From Mumia xiangluensis (GTDB lineage Bacteria; Actinomycetota; Actinomycetes; Propionibacteriales; Nocardioidaceae), in contig NZ_WJYO01000007.1 of assembly GCF_010994095.1 (NCBI RefSeq), positions 124,001-188,000 on the forward strand: a DNA stretch of 64,000 nt. Reading direction: 5' to 3'. Positions within the stretch are counted from its first letter, which is position 1. Every line of letters begins with the position of its first letter. The notes beneath the pieces are model-generated. The model was given only the letters and a program-made list of their open reading frames with translations. It did not search any database and was not told the origin of the DNA. The position numbers were made by a program, and so were the translations under genes. This document shows positions 57,685 to 64,000 of this stretch, one piece after another.

Positions 57685-60069
57685 TCACCTCGCCACGGCG
57701 CCCCAGCGTTCCGGCTCGAACATCGGCATCGCCGCGAGGTACGGCTCCGCGATCTCGAGCTCCAGCAGCGCAACGCCGAGATCCCCCTTGTAGAGGCTGT
57801 TCGGGAGCATTCCGCGGGTCCCGACGAAGCCGACGGCGTGGTCGAGCCGGTCGCGAGCCCGTCCGACATGGACACCGTCGCCCGTCAGCCGCGACAGCGC
57901 CAGGAACGCATAGCCCTGTCCGGCGGCGCCGCAGCAGAGCTGCCCCGCTCCTGGGGAGGGATGCCTCCAGACGTGCTCCCCGGCGGCCAGCGCGAGCTCG
58001 AGCGCGTCGACGTCCGGGAGTGCCTCGGTGCTGTGCACCTCCGACCACAGCAGCGTGTGCCCCGTCGTCCCGTGGCACCATCCCGCCTCCAGACCCTCGT
58101 TCATGCTGCCGATCGACCACGACACCGCGCCCGCGTCACGCTGCGCCTCACCGGCGAGAGCGCGGAGCAGGCCACGGACGGACTCGGGAACGGGCTCCCC
58201 GGCTGCACGCAGGTATCTCAGGAGTGCGTACGCGACTCCAGCCCAGCCGTGCGCGACCCCAAGGAACGGCTCGCCGGTTCCCGGCACGGCTTCCTCGACG
58301 CCGTCGAGCGGATCCAGCAGCGCTCCCGTCGTCTTGTCGCCGAGGGCACGGAGCCTGTCGCGCTCGTCGTCGACCCCGACCGCCGCGGCCGTCTCGAGCA
58401 GAGTCGCGAACGCGATCAGCCGACCGGCCGCCCCGGTCACGACGTCGGCACGAGGGTCGGAGCGCTCTGAGGCTGTGACGAGGCGCCCGATCGCCTCACT
58501 CGCCCGCGATCGTTGATCGAGGGCCAGCGCAATCTGAGCGTCGACCAGGTGCACACCCACCGGTGAGTGGTAGAGCGACGCCCGGCCGACGGTGTCCTCG
58601 TCCAGTCCTCTCGAGGGGTCGGCGAATGCGTCGTCGTAGGAGGTCACAGCGTCCCGCTTCGCGCGTTCGATCCAGAGGTCGGCCGCGGCGAGCAGATCCC
58701 CGCGCTCCGTCAGGCCGCTCGCGCGCAGGAGGAAGCTCGCGATGCCGGCTGCGCCGAGGTTGACGCTGGCCGTCGGGCGTGGGAGCGGGCGACGCACCTC
58801 TGCGTCTTCGGCGAGACGACCGATGGCCGCATCGACGAGCCCCGGCGGCGTCCACGGCTGGGCGGTCGAAGGACGGCCCGGACCGACCAGACTGCGCTGT
58901 GCAGCATCCGCGAACGCATCGCGGAGCTCGGCGACCGACGCGTACCGTGCTGCAGGGTCCTTCGACAGCGCGCGATGCAGGACCGCCTCGATCTCCGGCC
59001 ACGGCGGGATCCCGTGGCGGACGAACGCACGGGGTGGCTCGGTGCAGACGGCGCGGTGCCAGGCATCCGGGTCGAGCCGCCGCTCAAGGTAGTCGTGCCC
59101 GGCGAGCAGCCGATAGACGAGCGCGGCAACGGCGTACTGCTCCGAGGCGGGAGTCGGCGTCGGTGGGTGTTCCCCGCGGAGCGCCGACCCCGCCCACTCC
59201 GGGGTGATGAACGTCGCGACTCCCCCGCGGAGCCGCGACGGCTGCTGCTCCCCCACGCGTACGGCGAGCCCGAAGTCGACCAGAGATGCGTCCCCGGTGC
59301 CAGGATCGAGGAGCACGTTCGTCGGCTGGACGTCGCCGTGCAGGAACCCGTGCTCGTGCAGCTCGGCGTAGCGCGTGAGGACGCTGGTGCACATCACGGC
59401 GAGCGGTGCGCGCGTCTCGGACAGCCACGGGCGGCGCACGTGCGCGGCCGCAAGCTCGGAGGTCAGCCCAGGACGCCATGCAACGACGAGGTACGGCGTC
59501 TCCGCGTCGACGCCCTCCTCGAGCAGTTCCGGCGCGCCGTTGCCAGCGAGCTGGTGCAGCGCGATGGCTTCGTTCCGCAACGCGACGTGCACCCACGCCT
59601 CGGCACGGGGCGAGACCCGCTTCAGGACGCCGCGACCACCGTCCGGTCCGCGTACGAGGAAGACCTCGGTGTCGTCGAGCTGACGCAACGGCTCGAGCGG
59701 CTGCCACCCGCCCGCCGATTCGACCGCACCCATTGCGGAGACCGAGCGGGCCGCCGCCGGCATGAGGAACTCGTCCTTCACCATTCTTGCGAGGAGGTCG
59801 AAGCTCTGGTTGAGGACGTCCATCGGGACACGGCCCGTCCGCGCGCTGTAGCGCTGGAGAGCGTCGGGGATGCTGCTCGCCGCACGGAACTCCTCGAGCA
59901 GCTCCGCACCCGCACGATCGATCAGGCGTGTCGTCCGTCGCGAGTGCTCCTTCGTGATCGCGAAGTCGCCGTCCTCGGCATCGATCTGAGCCTGCAGCAC
60001 GGGGTCGAGGTCCCCGACCGCCACCACGGTCACCTCACTCGCGAGGACGAAGGCCTCATCCGGGTCCAT
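57685..60069 (-). CDS. RRE-like/protein kinase/LanC cyclase fusion (class IV-like lanthionine synthetase lacking its lyase)
   Basis: This 794-residue protein starts at ATG 60069 with TGGGGGA upstream and overlaps the lyase-like gene by 14 bases. Residues about 36-106 look like a PqqD-type winged helix (TRLIDRAGAELLEEFRAASS; SFDLLARMVKDEFLMPA). A protein kinase domain follows at about 125-390 with all key residues: VLK150, E167, HGDVQPTN (244-251) and VDFG (264-267). The LanC domain (about 430-790) has DxxxG (542), HGWAG (608), WCHG (664-667) and CCG (712-714), giving three possible Cys zinc ligands. Predicted to phosphorylate Ser/Thr of a peptide and cyclise Cys onto the dehydrated residues. 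Annotated in databases most likely as LanC-family protein. Confidence 0.85.
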   Translation of the reverse strand: MDPDEAFVLASEVTVVAVGDLDPVLQAQIDAEDGDFAITKEHSRRTTRLIDRAGAELLEEFRAASSIPDALQRYSARTGRVPMDVLNQSFDLLARMVKDEFLMPAAARSVSAMGAVESAGGWQPLEPLRQLDDTEVFLVRGPDGGRGVLKRVSPRAEAWVHVALRNEAIALHQLAGNGAPELLEEGVDAETPYLVVAWRPGLTSELAAAHVRRPWLSETRAPLAVMCTSVLTRYAELHEHGFLHGDVQPTNVLLDPGTGDASLVDFGLAVRVGEQQPSRLRGGVATFITPEWAGSALRGEHPPTPTPASEQYAVAALVYRLLAGHDYLERRLDPDAWHRAVCTEPPRAFVRHGIPPWPEIEAVLHRALSKDPAARYASVAELRDAFADAAQRSLVGPGRPSTAQPWTPPGLVDAAIGRLAEDAEVRRPLPRPTASVNLGAAGIASFLLRASGLTERGDLLAAADLWIERAKRDAVTSYDDAFADPSRGLDEDTVGRASLYHSPVGVHLVDAQIALALDQRSRASEAIGRLVTASERSDPRADVVTGAAGRLIAFATLLETAAAVGVDDERDRLRALGDKTTGALLDPLDGVEEAVPGTGEPFLGVAHGWAGVAYALLRYLRAAGEPVPESVRGLLRALAGEAQRDAGAVSWSIGSMNEGLEAGWCHGTTGHTLLWSEVHSTEALPDVDALELALAAGEHVWRHPSPGAGQLCCGAAGQGYAFLALSRLTGDGVHVGRARDRLDHAVGFVGTRGMLPNSLYKGDLGVALLELEIAEPYLAAMPMFEPERWGAVAR

Positions 60070-60745
60070 GCGTCCCCCACGGATCGAGCGGTGCCTGCCA
60101 CGTGTCCGGGTCGATCCCGAGTGCGACCAGCCGCGACCGGGCGGCAGCGAGCGCATCGCCGCCGTCGGCCGCGAGGATCGCGCGAGCGAGCTCCGTGCAC
60201 AGCCACAGCCGCCAGCTCGTGAGCCGGTCCGCGTCGTACGGCGGGTCGACCCCGCTCGACACGAGGCCTGCTGAGTCGAGGGGAAACGTGAACGGTACGC
60301 CGTGGGCCGGGATGCCATCGAGCCTCTCCGCCGCCAGCCGTGCCACGTCGAGCATCTCGTTGCGACCTCGGAAGTAGGCGACCAGCTTGTCGGGGCGCGC
60401 GAGGAAGCTCGGTGTCGCGCCGAGCTTGAACGCGACACAGGGCGAGTCGGTCACCAGCGGCGTCAGCACGCGCACGGCGTCTCCCACGGCCTCCGGCATC
60501 GGGCTGATGTACAGCTTGTGCGCGACCGTGGGAGTCCTACTCGTGCCGTCCCGGCGGATCCAGCTGAGCCAGCCTGCCCGGCGCTCGAGCCGTCTGCTCC
60601 GCCAGTGCTCGCTCAGGCCCGGCGTGCCAGCGAGCACGAAGCCTCGCAGGTCACGCTCGCCGGGCACCGCGGCACGGATCTTGGGCGACAGCGGGAGCCG
60701 GTTGAACCCGTACAACCGGACCGTCAGGTCGTCACGAGCGGCCAT
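60056..60745 (-). CDS. Stand-alone HopA1/LanKC-like phospho-Ser/Thr lyase candidate
   Basis: This 229-residue protein starts at ATG 60745. The central part, AHKLYISPMPEAVGDAVRVL ... VAFKLGATPSFLARPDKLVA, follows the pattern of the N-terminal lyase domain of class III synthetases (KxHVS...FKF...SGKFVTIY) and HopA1-type lyases. Candidate catalytic residues are H76, K77 and K107. A C-terminal helix has YDADRLTSWRLWLCTELARA. In class III/IV enzymes this lyase is fused to the kinase and cyclase; here it is separate and coupled to them by overlap. Similarity is by eye and remote, so the function is a proposal. Confidence 0.6.
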   Translation of the reverse strand: MAARDDLTVRLYGFNRLPLSPKIRAAVPGERDLRGFVLAGTPGLSEHWRSRRLERRAGWLSWIRRDGTSRTPTVAHKLYISPMPEAVGDAVRVLTPLVTDSPCVAFKLGATPSFLARPDKLVAYFRGRNEMLDVARLAAERLDGIPAHGVPFTFPLDSAGLVSSGVDPPYDADRLTSWRLWLCTELARAILAADGGDALAAARSRLVALGIDPDTWQAPLDPWGTHGPG

Positions 60746-60764
60746 GCCCAGTGCCGCGCCGTAG

Positions 60765-60780
60765 CGGAGCCCTCGCTCCG
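60765..60780 (-). promoter_or_regulatory. Hairpin between peptide gene and lyase gene
   Basis: CGGAGC (60765-60770) and GCTCCG (60775-60780) pair perfectly around a CCTC loop, in the 62-base gap between the Cys-rich peptide gene and the lyase gene. Partial termination here would make more peptide than enzyme, as in many RiPP operons. There is no T-run. Confidence 0.5.
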
Positions 60781-60807
60781 AGAGCTGCGGCAGCGATCCG
60801 GACGTGG

Positions 60808-61104
60808 CTAGCCTCCTGCCTTCGCCTCCACCGATTTGAGGACCGCGGCGATCGCCTTCAGGTTGAGGACGAGTTCGACCTCACCTTGCGGGTTCGGGAT
60901 GAGGGCGCCCGTCGAGTCGGGTCCCTTGCAGGTCGCGCTGCACGCCGTGCACTCCCCGCTGCAGTTGGTGCAGCCATCCGTGCACACGCAGCCCGTGTCG
61001 ATGTCACAGCCCTCGCCCCACTTCGGGCGAAACTCGAGACCGCGTCGTGTCGCACTGATGCTCATCGTCAGGTACTGATGCTTGAACTCCTGCTTCTTGG
61101 CCAC
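60808..61104 (-). CDS. Cys-rich 98-residue peptide, candidate RiPP precursor
   Basis: The start is GTG 61104, five bases after AGGAG. Residues 1-32 form a charged, strand-like N-terminus (KHQYLTMSISATRRGLEFRP). Residues 33-61 hold eight Cys (33, 39, 41, 45, 48, 52, 55, 59) and seven Ser/Thr. From residue 41 three heptads of the form C-[ST]-x-x-C-[TK]-x follow: CTDGCTN, CSGECTA, CSATCKG. A conserved-looking amphipathic tail (ELVLNLKAIAAVLKSVEAKA) ends the protein. It is the first gene of the kinase-cyclase operon. It is proposed as the peptide substrate; a small metal-binding protein is the main alternative. Confidence 0.7.
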   Translation of the reverse strand: MAKKQEFKHQYLTMSISATRRGLEFRPKWGEGCDIDTGCVCTDGCTNCSGECTACSATCKGPDSTGALIPNPQGEVELVLNLKAIAAVLKSVEAKAGG

Positions 61105-61240
61105 GTCATCTCCTAGCTCCGAAGGTAGGAGACAGACCCCTCTGCCTCGTCTTTCGAGGCTACGCTCGCTCTCCGGTCACGACGCCGACTTTGTGCCCCA
61201 CGTTGTCGGTCGGGCTTGACACCCTTGGCAAGGTGGCCTC

Positions 61241-61681
61241 ATGGCACATGTCGAACGTTTCGACCACATCGGCATCACCGTCGCCGACCTCGAGGCGGCG
61301 ACCGCGTTCTTCGTCGGGCTGGGTCTCGAGGTGGAGGGCACCGGCTCCGTCGAGGGCGAGTTCGTGGAGACCGTCTGCGGCATCCCGGGAGCCCAGTGCG
61401 AGATCGTGATGCTGCGACCGCCCGACGGAGGTTCGCGGCTGGAGCTCTCGAGCTTCGTGACACCCGACCACGTGCCCGGATCCCCCACGGCGATGGCGAA
61501 CGAGCTCGGCCTGCGCAACGTGTCGTTCGAGGTCGGCGACCTCGATGCGGCCCTGGAAGCGGTGGCTGCGGACGGATTCGGCCTCGTTGCCGGCATCGGC
61601 GAGTACGAGAACAGCGTGCGGATGGCCTACGTACGGGGGCCTGAGGGGATCATCGTGTCCCTGTTCGAGCAGCTCGGCTGA
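61241..61681 (+). CDS. VOC-superfamily (glyoxalase/dioxygenase fold) protein
   Basis: This 146-residue protein starts at ATG 61241. The two beta-alpha-beta-beta-beta modules are visible: VERFDHIGITVADLEAATAF (metal His) and LRNVSFEVGDLDAALEAVAA, with a final metal Glu region in GPEGIIVSLFEQL. Families with this fold include glyoxalase I, methylmalonyl-CoA epimerase and resistance proteins. The substrate is unknown. It is divergent from the Cys-rich peptide gene, with 136 bases between starts; TTGACA at 61216 lies too close to its ATG to be a normal -35 box. Confidence 0.85.
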   Translation: MAHVERFDHIGITVADLEAATAFFVGLGLEVEGTGSVEGEFVETVCGIPGAQCEIVMLRPPDGGSRLELSSFVTPDHVPGSPTAMANELGLRNVSFEVGDLDAALEAVAADGFGLVAGIGEYENSVRMAYVRGPEGIIVSLFEQLG

Positions 61682-62262
61682 CAGTCGGGGCGTACGCGCC
61701 ACCATCGGCGTGACGCGACGGCGGCCAGCCCAGCGCCGGCGGTGTTGAGCAGGACGTCGTCGACGGACGAGACGCGGCCCAGCTGCATGGCGTACTGCGC
61801 CGACTCGATCAGGATCGAGCCGGCAGCCGCGAGGGCGAGGATCCGCGGGATCGACGCGAGCGCCGCGAACCGCACAGGCGCGAGGAAGCCGAGCGCCGCG
61901 AAGACCAGAAGGTTTCCGACGATCTGGTACGGCGGCATGCCGAGGAGGTCCCGGATCGGCACCTCGCTCACCCCACCGTGCGCGGCGCCGTGGCTGGCCG
62001 GCAGCAGGGTGAGCCACACCCACGGCAGCGTCCCGGCGACGATGCCGACCTCCGCCAGCGACGTACGCCAGGCGGCCGCCGTCGGGCTGCCGGCTCGACG
62101 GCGCCTGCGGGCCAGCCCCCACACCACCAGCGCCGCCAGGGGCAGCACGGTGAGCATGACGAGGGCGACCGACTCGTACCTGCCGATCCAGTCGCCCGGA
62201 CCGGGACCGTTGATGATGACGCCGCGGCTGGGTGCGATCGACGGCGGGGACGGCTCGCTCAC
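61627..62262 (-). CDS. VanZ-like membrane protein
   Basis: About 211 residues from GTG 62262, overlapping the VanY-like stop (GTGA). Five or so helices are seen, with the VanZ signature NLLVFAALGFLAP (residues about 125-137) and SILIESAQYAMQLGRVSSVD DVLLN-type motif (split here as IESAQ...VDDVLLN) near the C-terminus. VanZ proteins give low-level teicoplanin or lipoglycopeptide resistance by an unknown mechanism. Its 3' end overlaps the convergent VOC gene by 55 bases. Confidence 0.85.
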   Translation of the reverse strand: MSEPSPPSIAPSRGVIINGPGPGDWIGRYESVALVMLTVLPLAALVVWGLARRRRRAGSPTAAAWRTSLAEVGIVAGTLPWVWLTLLPASHGAAHGGVSEVPIRDLLGMPPYQIVGNLLVFAALGFLAPVRFAALASIPRILALAAAGSILIESAQYAMQLGRVSSVDDVLLNTAGAGLAAVASRRWWRVRPDCQPSCSNRDTMIPSGPRT

Positions 62263-62855
62263 CGGCGCATCCTCGGGTCGTCGGTGGGATCGGCGTACGG
62301 CGCAGGACAGCCGTCGGAGACGGCGTCGGGGCGCCGCTCGAAGTGCCACGGCTCGTTGCCGTAGACCTGGCAGAGCCCGAAGGACGCGCCGTGCCGCGAC
62401 AGCCACGACATGGCCGACGTCGGACCGATGTCGACCGCGTCACCGGCTTCGTGCACGGACGTGCCGGGGCGGGCGACCCAACGCTCGGCCTCGTCCTCCG
62501 AGCCGTACTTCGCCGCTGCTTCCTCGAAGAGCTGCTCCTGGTAGCGCTCCGACCGCCACCCGCTGTTGACGTCGAGCTCGACTCCGTCGTCGGCAGCCTC
62601 GTCGGCGGCGTCCCGGAGCGAAGCGAGGAGCCTTCGGTCGAGGTTGGCCACCGCGGGGACATCGGCGAAGACCGAGGTGCCGTCGGCGACCACGCCGTCA
62701 GCGACACCGACCGGACCGCGCTGGCCCACCAGTGGCGCGGCGGCGATCGGGCTGCACGCGACGGCGCACACGGGCACCGCGACGGCGGTCACAGCAGCGA
62801 GGACGGTCGATCGGACGCGGCGTACGGCGGGTCGTCGTGACTGGTTTCGAGACAT
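62259..62855 (-). CDS. VanY-like D-alanyl-D-alanine carboxypeptidase, exported
   Basis: This 198-residue protein starts at ATG 62855. An N-terminal signal (STVLAAVTAVAVPVCAVAC) ends in AVAC, so a lipoprotein is possible. The VanY zinc peptidase motifs are SGWRSERYQEQLF, TSVHEAGDAVDIG (His and Asp ligands) and GNEPWHFER (catalytic Glu, His ligand). It removes the terminal D-Ala from peptidoglycan stems or precursors. It forms an operon with the VanZ-like gene and is divergent from a response regulator. Confidence 0.9.
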   Translation of the reverse strand: MSRNQSRRPAVRRVRSTVLAAVTAVAVPVCAVACSPIAAAPLVGQRGPVGVADGVVADGTSVFADVPAVANLDRRLLASLRDAADEAADDGVELDVNSGWRSERYQEQLFEEAAAKYGSEDEAERWVARPGTSVHEAGDAVDIGPTSAMSWLSRHGASFGLCQVYGNEPWHFERRPDAVSDGCPAPYADPTDDPRMRR

Positions 62856-62901
62856 GCCACCAGTACAGAAAAGGGGGTGTTGCCAGCGCGTATGCGGTTT
62901 T

Positions 62902-62919
62902 CGATACGGCGACGATACG
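62902..62919. promoter_or_regulatory. 11-bp-spaced direct repeat in the vanY/response-regulator gap
   Basis: CGATACG occurs at 62902-62908 and again at 62913-62919, exactly 11 bases apart. This is the layout bound by OmpR/PhoB-type response regulators, one of which starts 24 bases downstream. It suggests autoregulation and control of the divergent vanY/vanZ pair. Confidence 0.5.
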
Positions 62920-62942
62920 TGCCTGCTCCCTACCATCGGAGC

Positions 62943-63635
62943 ATGCGCGTACTGGTCGTCGAGGACGAGCCCCTGCTTGCTGAGGCGATCCGTGATGGTC
63001 TGCGCCTGGAGGCCATCGCCGCCGACATCGCCGGAGACGGAGACACCGCGCTGGAGCTGCTGAGCGTCAACGCGTACGACCTCGCCGTGCTCGACCGCGA
63101 CATCCCCGGGCCGTCCGGGGACGAGGTCGCCCAGCGCATCGTCGCCTCCGGCACAGGCATGCCGATCCTGATGCTCACCGCGGCCGACCGCCTCGACGAC
63201 CTTGCCTCCGGCTTCGAGCTCGGCGCCGACGACTACCTGACGAAGCCGTTCGCGCTGCGCGAGCTCGTGCTCAGGCTGCGAGCACTCGATCGCCGACGCG
63301 CGCATAACAGGCCACCCGTGCACGAGATCGCCGGGCTGCGACTCGACCCGTTCCGCCGCGAGGTCTACCGCGACGGCCGCTACGTCGCGCTGACGCGCAA
63401 GCAGTTCGCCGTGCTCGAGATCCTCGTCGCCGCCGAGGGCGGTGTCATCAGCGCCGAGCAGCTCCTCGAGCGAGCGTGGGACGAGAACGCGGACCCGTTC
63501 ACCAACGCCGTACGCATCACCGTCTCTGCCCTGCGCAAGCGACTCGGCGAGCCCTGGCTGATCGCGACCGTGCCCGGCGTCGGCTATCGCATCGACACGC
63601 CTTCGGACGGGGCGGGCGGAGGCGATCGTGGATAG
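62943..63635 (+). CDS. OmpR/PhoB-type response regulator
   Basis: This 230-residue protein starts at ATG 62943. The receiver domain has VVEDEPLLAEAI (acidic pair), phosphoacceptor Asp in DLAVLDRDIPGPSG, MLTAADR and the Lys in GADDYLTKPFALREL. The winged-helix domain includes VALTRKQFAVLEILVAAEGG, TNAVRITVSALRKRL and IATVPGVGYRID. The sensor kinase gene overlaps its end. Regulation of the divergent VanY/VanZ pair is likely. Confidence 0.93.
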   Translation: MRVLVVEDEPLLAEAIRDGLRLEAIAADIAGDGDTALELLSVNAYDLAVLDRDIPGPSGDEVAQRIVASGTGMPILMLTAADRLDDLASGFELGADDYLTKPFALRELVLRLRALDRRRAHNRPPVHEIAGLRLDPFRREVYRDGRYVALTRKQFAVLEILVAAEGGVISAEQLLERAWDENADPFTNAVRITVSALRKRLGEPWLIATVPGVGYRIDTPSDGAGGGDRG

Positions 63636-64000
63636 GCCGCGCGGATTGAGCGTCCGCCTCAAGCTCACACTCAGCTATGCAGGCTTCCTGATGGTCGCCG
63701 GCGCCCTGCTGCTCGCCACGGTGTGGGTGTTCCTCCTGCGGTACGTCCCCGACCGCGCGAGCTTCGGTCCCGGCCCGTTCACGCCCACCCGCTCCGACCT
63801 CCTGGACGCCTTCGCTCCGAGAGCGGCCCAGGCGTTGGTGTTCCTGCTCGTCCTCGGTCTCGTCGGGGGCTGGTTCCTCGCCGGGCGGATGCTCGCTCCC
63901 CTGACCCGCATCACCAACGCCACGCGTCGGGCCGCCACCGGGTCGCTCGCGCACCGGATCGACATGGAGGGCCGCCAGGACGAGTTCCGCGAGCTCGCCG
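63628..64000 (+). CDS. Sensor histidine kinase, N-terminal part (cut by window end)
   Basis: The frame starts at GTG 63628, eight bases before the response-regulator stop, and is open to the end of the window (124 residues). It shows a first helix (LTLSYAGFLMVAGALLLATV), an extracytoplasmic segment of about 40 residues, a second helix (ALVFLLVLGLVGGWFLAGRM) and the beginning of a HAMP domain (LAPLTRITNATRRAATGSLA). The catalytic domains lie beyond the window. It is the partner of the preceding regulator. Confidence 0.88.
   Translation, partial: MDRPRGLSVRLKLTLSYAGFLMVAGALLLATVWVFLLRYVPDRASFGPGPFTPTRSDLLDAFAPRAAQALVFLLVLGLVGGWFLAGRMLAPLTRITNATRRAATGSLAHRIDMEGRQDEFRELA

Noticed and set aside
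60070-60438. N-terminal extension of the kinase-cyclase protein
   Set aside because: The open frame continues upstream, but this part lies over the lyase-like gene, is Ser/Arg-rich without structure, and ATG 60069 has a good ribosome binding site.
61216-61221. TTGACA as the -35 box of the VOC gene
   Set aside because: It lies only 19 bases before the ATG, leaving no space for a -10 box and transcript start unless the mRNA is leaderless.
62840-62864. ACTGGT/ACCAGT inverted repeat around the vanY start codon
   Set aside because: The arms are only six bases with a 13-base spacer and overlap coding sequence; chance occurrence is likely in a 64-kb window.
1-64000. tRNA, rRNA, CRISPR arrays, transposases, phage genes
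   Set aside because: I looked for T-loop-like motifs, regular direct-repeat/spacer structure and transposase or integrase proteins and found none that I could support.

Overview
The window is high-GC DNA with short intergenic gaps, many GTG starts and dense ATGA/GTGA gene overlaps. Its gene families are typically actinobacterial: GAF-ANTAR regulators, RskA-type anti-sigma factor, CRP/GlxR-type sites, cutinase, and a phenylalanine dehydrogenase closely resembling the Rhodococcus enzyme. The best guess is a soil member of the Nocardioidaceae or a relative; this is inference from gene style, since no rRNA or other marker gene is present. No gene-free stretch exceeds about 200 bases. I saw no tRNA, rRNA, CRISPR array, insertion sequence or prophage.

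Layout. 1-1.1 kb: end of a molybdenum hydroxylase (large subunit C-terminus, then its 2Fe-2S subunit) and a strong terminator hairpin. 1.1-3.9 kb: tandem paralogous membrane proteins and a GyrI-like protein. 3.9-10.6 kb: an aromatic catabolism block with a TetR regulator, a thioesterase, paaEDCBA (phenylacetyl-CoA epoxidase), phenylalanine dehydrogenase and a divergent Lrp regulator. It could take phenylalanine via phenylpyruvate and phenylacetyl-CoA into the epoxide pathway, but the phenylacetate ligase and later paa genes are not here. 10.6-17.5 kb: mixed single genes (a tiny Trp-rich membrane protein, an acyltransferase-like membrane protein, oxidoreductases, a lipoprotein), a two-component system and a secreted cutinase. 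17.5-26.4 kb: secreted glucoamylase, a stress group (two GAF-ANTAR proteins flanking divergent hsp20/MerR), and a secreted GH3 glycosidase with a perfect CRP-type site upstream.

26.4-45.6 kb: a PucR regulator divergent from a long same-strand operon. It encodes a peptide-type ABC importer, amidase, SnoaL-like protein, MDR reductase, GabT-type aminotransferase, KGSADH-type aldehyde dehydrogenase, CaiB-type CoA transferase, glutaryl-CoA dehydrogenase, TPP enzyme and acyl-CoA synthetase. The enzyme order reads as amide to omega-amino acid to semialdehyde to dicarboxylate to glutaryl-CoA to crotonyl-CoA. 44.9-48.2 kb: TetR, alpha/beta hydrolase and Baeyer-Villiger monooxygenase with two matching operator-like palindromes. 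48.2-51.0 kb: cation transporter, then an ECF sigma / anti-sigma / secreted-protein operon. 51.1-57.7 kb: TetR, sugar ABC importer and cytoplasmic GH3 beta-glucosidase.

57.7-61.1 kb holds the most unusual locus: a small three-gene operon that looks like a split lanthipeptide-type RiPP system. It has a Cys-rich 98-residue peptide, a stand-alone HopA1/LanKC-like lyase, and a fusion of RRE-like domain, protein kinase and LanC cyclase with a CCG zinc motif. 61.2-64 kb: a glyoxalase-fold protein, then VanZ- and VanY-like genes divergent from an OmpR-type response regulator and a sensor kinase that runs off the end.
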